Origin: an uncultured cyanobacterium
GTDB lineage: Bacteria; Cyanobacteriota; Cyanobacteriia; Cyanobacteriales; Chroococcidiopsidaceae
Direction: 5' to 3'
DNA length: 17,507 nt
Assembly (NCBI GenBank): GCA_946221495.1
Contig: CAMIFA010000106.1
Coordinates: 1 to 17,507, forward strand
A program made the translations under genes and the position numbers. The first letter of the stretch is position 1; every line of letters starts with the position of its first letter. The notes below the pieces were generated by a model. That model was not told the DNA's origin. It searched no databases and saw nothing but the letters and a program-made list of their open reading frames with translations. Below are positions 15,150 to 17,507 of this stretch, piece by piece.

Positions 15150-16427
15150 CTATAAATTAGCAGCATTTTTGTTACCAGAGGCACGATCAATCCACTCTTG
15201 GTAAGTCTTCTGACGCTCTGCATCATCAACAACAATTTCTACTCTAATTTTCTGACATCCTTGGCGACGCTCCAGGGCGATCGCATTCAAAAGTAAACTT
15301 GCTATTTTAGGTGAGTTAAATTCGCCTCTAACAGTAAGCGCATTGTCTAAACTACCCATTCCTGATAGCGCAGTTGGGGTATGAGTTTCATTGGCTTCAG
15401 TCCCAGAGATTTCTGCTAATCCCAAGTCAATTTCTGCGAGTTGTTTGTTTTCTGAACCGACTTGTTCAATAATTAGTTTTTCCCGCCGCACTGGAACTTG
15501 GATCATGCGGGTTTCAATTTCCTTACGGACAATTATTTCGCCAACTTTACGCTTACCTCGTTCAACGGTTACTCGTTCCCCCAGTAACCGAATCAGCTCT
15601 TCTTCTACCAAATTTTCCGAAGCGATCGCCGTTGGATCAATTTGGCTTTCGATATCTGTTACAGCATCATTAGGTGTTGCTAAGAGGTCAACATCACTAT
15701 CTAGCATTATTTCTTCAGGGATATCATCTGCTGCAATGTCAAACATTGAAGTAATATCTATATCGTCGCTTGCAGTAGACATTGTTGAAAATTCAACTTC
15801 CCGATCTAAATCTATGTCTTGTTGGGTATTAATAGATGTAGTATCAAATATTGGGTTAACATCTATATCTCCGCTTGCCATAGGCGTTGCTGAAAATTCA
15901 ACTCCACTTCCTAGCATTGTGTCTTCTTGATTAGCATCTGCCGTCATGTCAAACATGGAAGCGATATCTATATCGTTGTTTTCGGTAGCATCGGTGTTTC
16001 CCGTAGGCGGTATTGAACTATAGAGATCAATATTCGTTATCTCTTCATCTACTGCTTCGTAGGCAGGCGTTACCGATTTATCTAAATTTTCTGGAGTTTC
16101 CATGCCTAGTGTCTCTATTGCTATATGTTGAGGATAATCAGCTTTATTAATATCTAGAATAACTGATTGATTTAAACGGTCAACTTTTTGAACTAGCTTA
16201 CTATTAAATGAAACTGAGCCAGATTGCTCTCCATATTCTTGAGATATCACAAAATTGATTTGACGATTAGGCTCTAGGATTAAATCTTCTACTACACCTA
16301 TTAATTCGCCTTGCTTATCTTTTACAGTAAAGTTTTTTAGTTTAGCTCTCAGTTTTTCAAATGAGCTATTGCTTTTATTACCGTCTTCTGCGGCTTCAAA
16401 TTGTAACCGCGACTCCTCATTAGTCAT
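15150..16427 (-). CDS. PRC-barrel/DUF2382 protein with acidic tandem repeats
   Basis: 425 residues. The N-terminal segment (about 28-95, FTVKDKQGELIGVVEDLILEP) looks like a PRC-barrel. The middle is very acidic and built of three 35-residue repeats at 152-186, 187-221 and 222-256, each beginning DID and containing a FD motif and an EF/VD-rich end. The C-terminal part has the DUF2382 signature (LLGERVTVERGKRKVGEIIVRKEIETRMIQVPVRREKLIIEQ, split here into two halves), then a domain ending IRVEIVVDDAERQKTYQEWIDRA that I recall from cyanobacterial proteins of this sort. DUF2382 is linked to stress and desiccation responses in bacteria. The start has no clear Shine-Dalgarno. It is encoded right beside a second gene of the same class. 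Confidence 0.85.
   Translation of the reverse strand: MTNEESRLQFEAAEDGNKSNSSFEKLRAKLKNFTVKDKQGELIGVVEDLILEPNRQINFVISQEYGEQSGSVSFNSKLVQKVDRLNQSVILDINKADYPQHIAIETLGMETPENLDKSVTPAYEAVDEEITNIDLYSSIPPTGNTDATENNDIDIASMFDMTADANQEDTMLGSGVEFSATPMASGDIDVNPIFDTTSINTQQDIDLDREVEFSTMSTASDDIDITSMFDIAADDIPEEIMLDSDVDLLATPNDAVTDIESQIDPTAIASENLVEEELIRLLGERVTVERGKRKVGEIIVRKEIETRMIQVPVRREKLIIEQVGSENKQLAEIDLGLAEISGTEANETHTPTALSGMGSLDNALTVRGEFNSPKIASLLLNAIALERRQGCQKIRVEIVVDDAERQKTYQEWIDRASGNKNAANL
15660..15974 (-). repeat. Three tandem 105-base intragenic repeats
   Basis: Units at 15870-15974, 15765-15869 and 15660-15764, coding for 35 residues each without gaps. The translated units begin DIDIASMFD, DIDVNPIFD and DIDITSMFD. 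The DNA is also similar (for example, the recurring ATATCTATATC near the start of each unit), so duplication is recent enough to see in the bases. Confidence 0.8.
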
Positions 16428-16473
16428 CTTTTATAATTTTCAAGAATGTTAATGGATAAACTCTGTGTTGAAA

Positions 16474-16508
16474 AGTACAGGTAGGAGCGATTTTTACCTA
16501 CCTGTACT
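16474..16508 (-). terminator. Perfect 12-bp hairpin between the two DUF2382 genes
   Basis: AGTACAGGTAGG (16474-16485) and CCTACCTGTACT (16497-16508) are exact reverse complements around an 11-base loop. On the minus strand it is followed by TTTTC, so it likely ends the message of the right-hand gene. The stem is long for a terminator and could also attenuate or stabilise a joint transcript. Confidence 0.65.
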
Positions 16509-16582
16509 AACTTTATTAGGGTAATTTACAAGTTAACCCCTACTCATACGACTAATTGAATTTTGCTAGTTAGGGATGCAAA

Positions 16583-17482
16583 TTAAATTCGATCGTTGGG
16601 CATTCTCTTAGAAGTATCTACAATTGGGGTAGTACCACTATCAACATCTAGCTCTTCTCTACGCAGAGTTTCTTGTGCCTCAACTGTAGTTTGCTCTACT
16701 TCTTTGCTAACTCTGACTTCCTCACGCACAAAGGCTTCTTTTTGAATATTAGCCTGCTCTTCATAGATTTCTACATGGGCTACTTCACCTTCACGGAATG
16801 CAGCTTCACCAGGAGCAACTGGTCTTCCCGCATCTGTAGGCGTAACTCGCTCAATTACTACGCGCTCTTTTTCAACTGGGACTGCTACCCGTGCTGTTTC
16901 AGTTTCAACGTGCTTACCAATTGCTACTTCCCCTGCTTTCACCCGTTGTTTGTTTGCAACTAAGCGCTCTTGGTACAGCCTTAATGTTTGATGATCCTGT
17001 TCATTGATATCGTACAGGGAAGGCTCATGCTGATAGTTATAAGTATCGCGGTTGTAGGTAGTAGTGGCTGGAGTTGCCATAGAACCTGCCATAGCAGCCG
17101 CAGATGTTGCATCTAGCGCCGCAGATGATTCTAAAGGTGCTGAAGCTTCTACAGGGATTGTGGCAGTAGCAGTTGAAGTAGCAGTATTAGGAGTACGATA
17201 CACACCTCTTACTTGCTCTTCATAGTCATAATCAATCTTCTGGAGATCGCCTAATTCAGGTAAGTTATCTGCTTGTTCTCTAGTCATGCCTACTGCATAT
17301 ATCCGGTCAGCACCATAATCAACTCGACTACGACCAACAGGCAATAAAACTTTCTTACCAAAAATCCAAAAGCCTAAATCAATAACAAAATAGCGGAAGT
17401 GACCTAAATCATCCACTAAAACATCACTAACTGTACCAATTTTTTCGTCTCCTTCTGCGTAAACAGAAAGACCTTTAATGTC
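16583..17482 (-). CDS. PRC-barrel/DUF2382 protein, N-terminus missing at contig end
   Basis: About 300 genuine residues. The PRC-barrel at the start is clear (DIKGLSVYAEGDEKIGTVSDVLVDD, here written in part), ending RSRVDYGADRIYAVGM. An alanine/threonine-rich linker leads to DUF2382 (LRLYQERLVANKQRVKAGEV ... ERVVIERV), then an acidic and charged tail with EEVRVSKEVEQTTVEAQETLRREELDV, as in general stress-type proteins. The frame seems to start with GTG at 17497 (MLFRS), but bases 17483-17497 are sequencing adapter, so those five residues are false and the real protein begins before the contig edge; about 20 residues are probably missing. It lies on the same strand as its paralogue at 15150. 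Confidence 0.88.
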   Translation of the reverse strand, partial: DIKGLSVYAEGDEKIGTVSDVLVDDLGHFRYFVIDLGFWIFGKKVLLPVGRSRVDYGADRIYAVGMTREQADNLPELGDLQKIDYDYEEQVRGVYRTPNTATSTATATIPVEASAPLESSAALDATSAAAMAGSMATPATTTYNRDTYNYQHEPSLYDINEQDHQTLRLYQERLVANKQRVKAGEVAIGKHVETETARVAVPVEKERVVIERVTPTDAGRPVAPGEAAFREGEVAHVEIYEEQANIQKEAFVREEVRVSKEVEQTTVEAQETLRREELDVDSGTTPIVDTSKRMPNDRI

Positions 17483-17507
17483 AGATCGGAAGAGCACACG
17501 TCTGAAG
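17483..17507. other. Illumina TruSeq adapter at the contig end (not genomic)
   Basis: Bases 17483-17506 match the TruSeq adapter, which starts AGATCGGAAGAGC and continues CACACGTCTGAA; only the last base (17507, G instead of C) differs. Adapter sequence was left at the end of the assembly. Confidence 0.97.

Larger units (their letters stand above)
1198..15629. repeat. Dispersed HIP1 octamers (GCGATCGC)
   Basis: I count about nineteen copies: near 1198, 1369, 3762, 4690, 5680, 5773, 7084, 7138, 8351, 8822, 8968, 9990, 12215, 12435, 12639, 12727, 14504, 15277 and 15622. All lie within genes. They mark the DNA as cyanobacterial. None occurs in the first 1.19 kb. Confidence 0.9.

Noticed and set aside
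15391..15930. Open frame of 179 codons on the plus strand inside the DUF2382 gene
   Set aside because: It is antisense to the tandem repeats and its serine/isoleucine-rich make-up is the shadow of the repeated coding sequence.
16673..16963. Plus-strand open frame inside the right-hand DUF2382 gene
   Set aside because: Cysteine/phenylalanine-rich shadow of the minus-strand gene; no ribosome site.
1..17507. CRISPR array, tRNA, transposon or prophage
   Set aside because: No spaced direct repeats, cloverleaf pattern, transposase or phage-type genes were seen in either strand.

Overview
The window reads as chromosomal DNA from a cyanobacterium. By eye I count nineteen copies of the octamer GCGATCGC (the HIP1 repeat typical of many cyanobacteria). 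The gene content fits too: a Psb34-type photosystem II assembly protein, a fused ThiO/ThiG thiamine enzyme, an FtsH3-like thylakoid/plasma-membrane protease, a Ser/Thr kinase joined to TPR repeats, a cytochrome b6-like protein and two PRC-barrel/DUF2382 stress-type proteins. The mix resembles filamentous or Chroococcidiopsis-type cyanobacteria, but I cannot name the species from sequence alone.

Layout. 1-963: the 3' part of a membrane-anchored protein with a GAF-like end, overlapped by a 57-residue basic protein. 1045-5196 (+): cytochrome b6-like protein, SAM methyltransferase, 3-hydroxyisobutyrate-dehydrogenase-type reductase and a kinase-TPR protein. 5383-6150 (-): sulfotransferase. 6151-6669: long intergenic stretch with inverted repeats. 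6670-6849 (-): psb34, too small to be picked up easily. 7004-9376 (-) approximately: a 2Fe-2S ferredoxin followed closely by thiO/thiG, an apparent operon. 9474-11108 (+), divergent from it: citramalate synthase cimA, ending at a good terminator. 11250-14790 (+): a membrane-anchored TPR-like unknown, a class IV aminotransferase coupled to it, then ftsH with a very strong terminator. 15150-17482 (-): two PRC-barrel/DUF2382 proteins separated by a perfect 12-bp hairpin.

Most of this is housekeeping: cofactor synthesis (thiamine, probably p-aminobenzoate or a branched-chain-type transamination), isoleucine supply through citramalate, membrane protein quality control and photosystem assembly. The accessory parts are the left end, the cytochrome b6-like gene and the DUF2382 pair.

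The last 25 bases are not genomic. They match the Illumina TruSeq adapter, so the apparent start of the last protein (MLFRS...) is an artefact and the window ends at a contig edge. I found no CRISPR array, tRNA, rRNA, transposase or prophage. The points most worth checking are the adapter, a cytochrome b6-like protein lacking one haem-ligand histidine, an aminotransferase that seems to start at AUC, a G-rich/P-S-rich insert at the ThiO-ThiG junction, and a triple 35-residue repeat in a DUF2382 protein. I did not see a convincing new multi-gene system.
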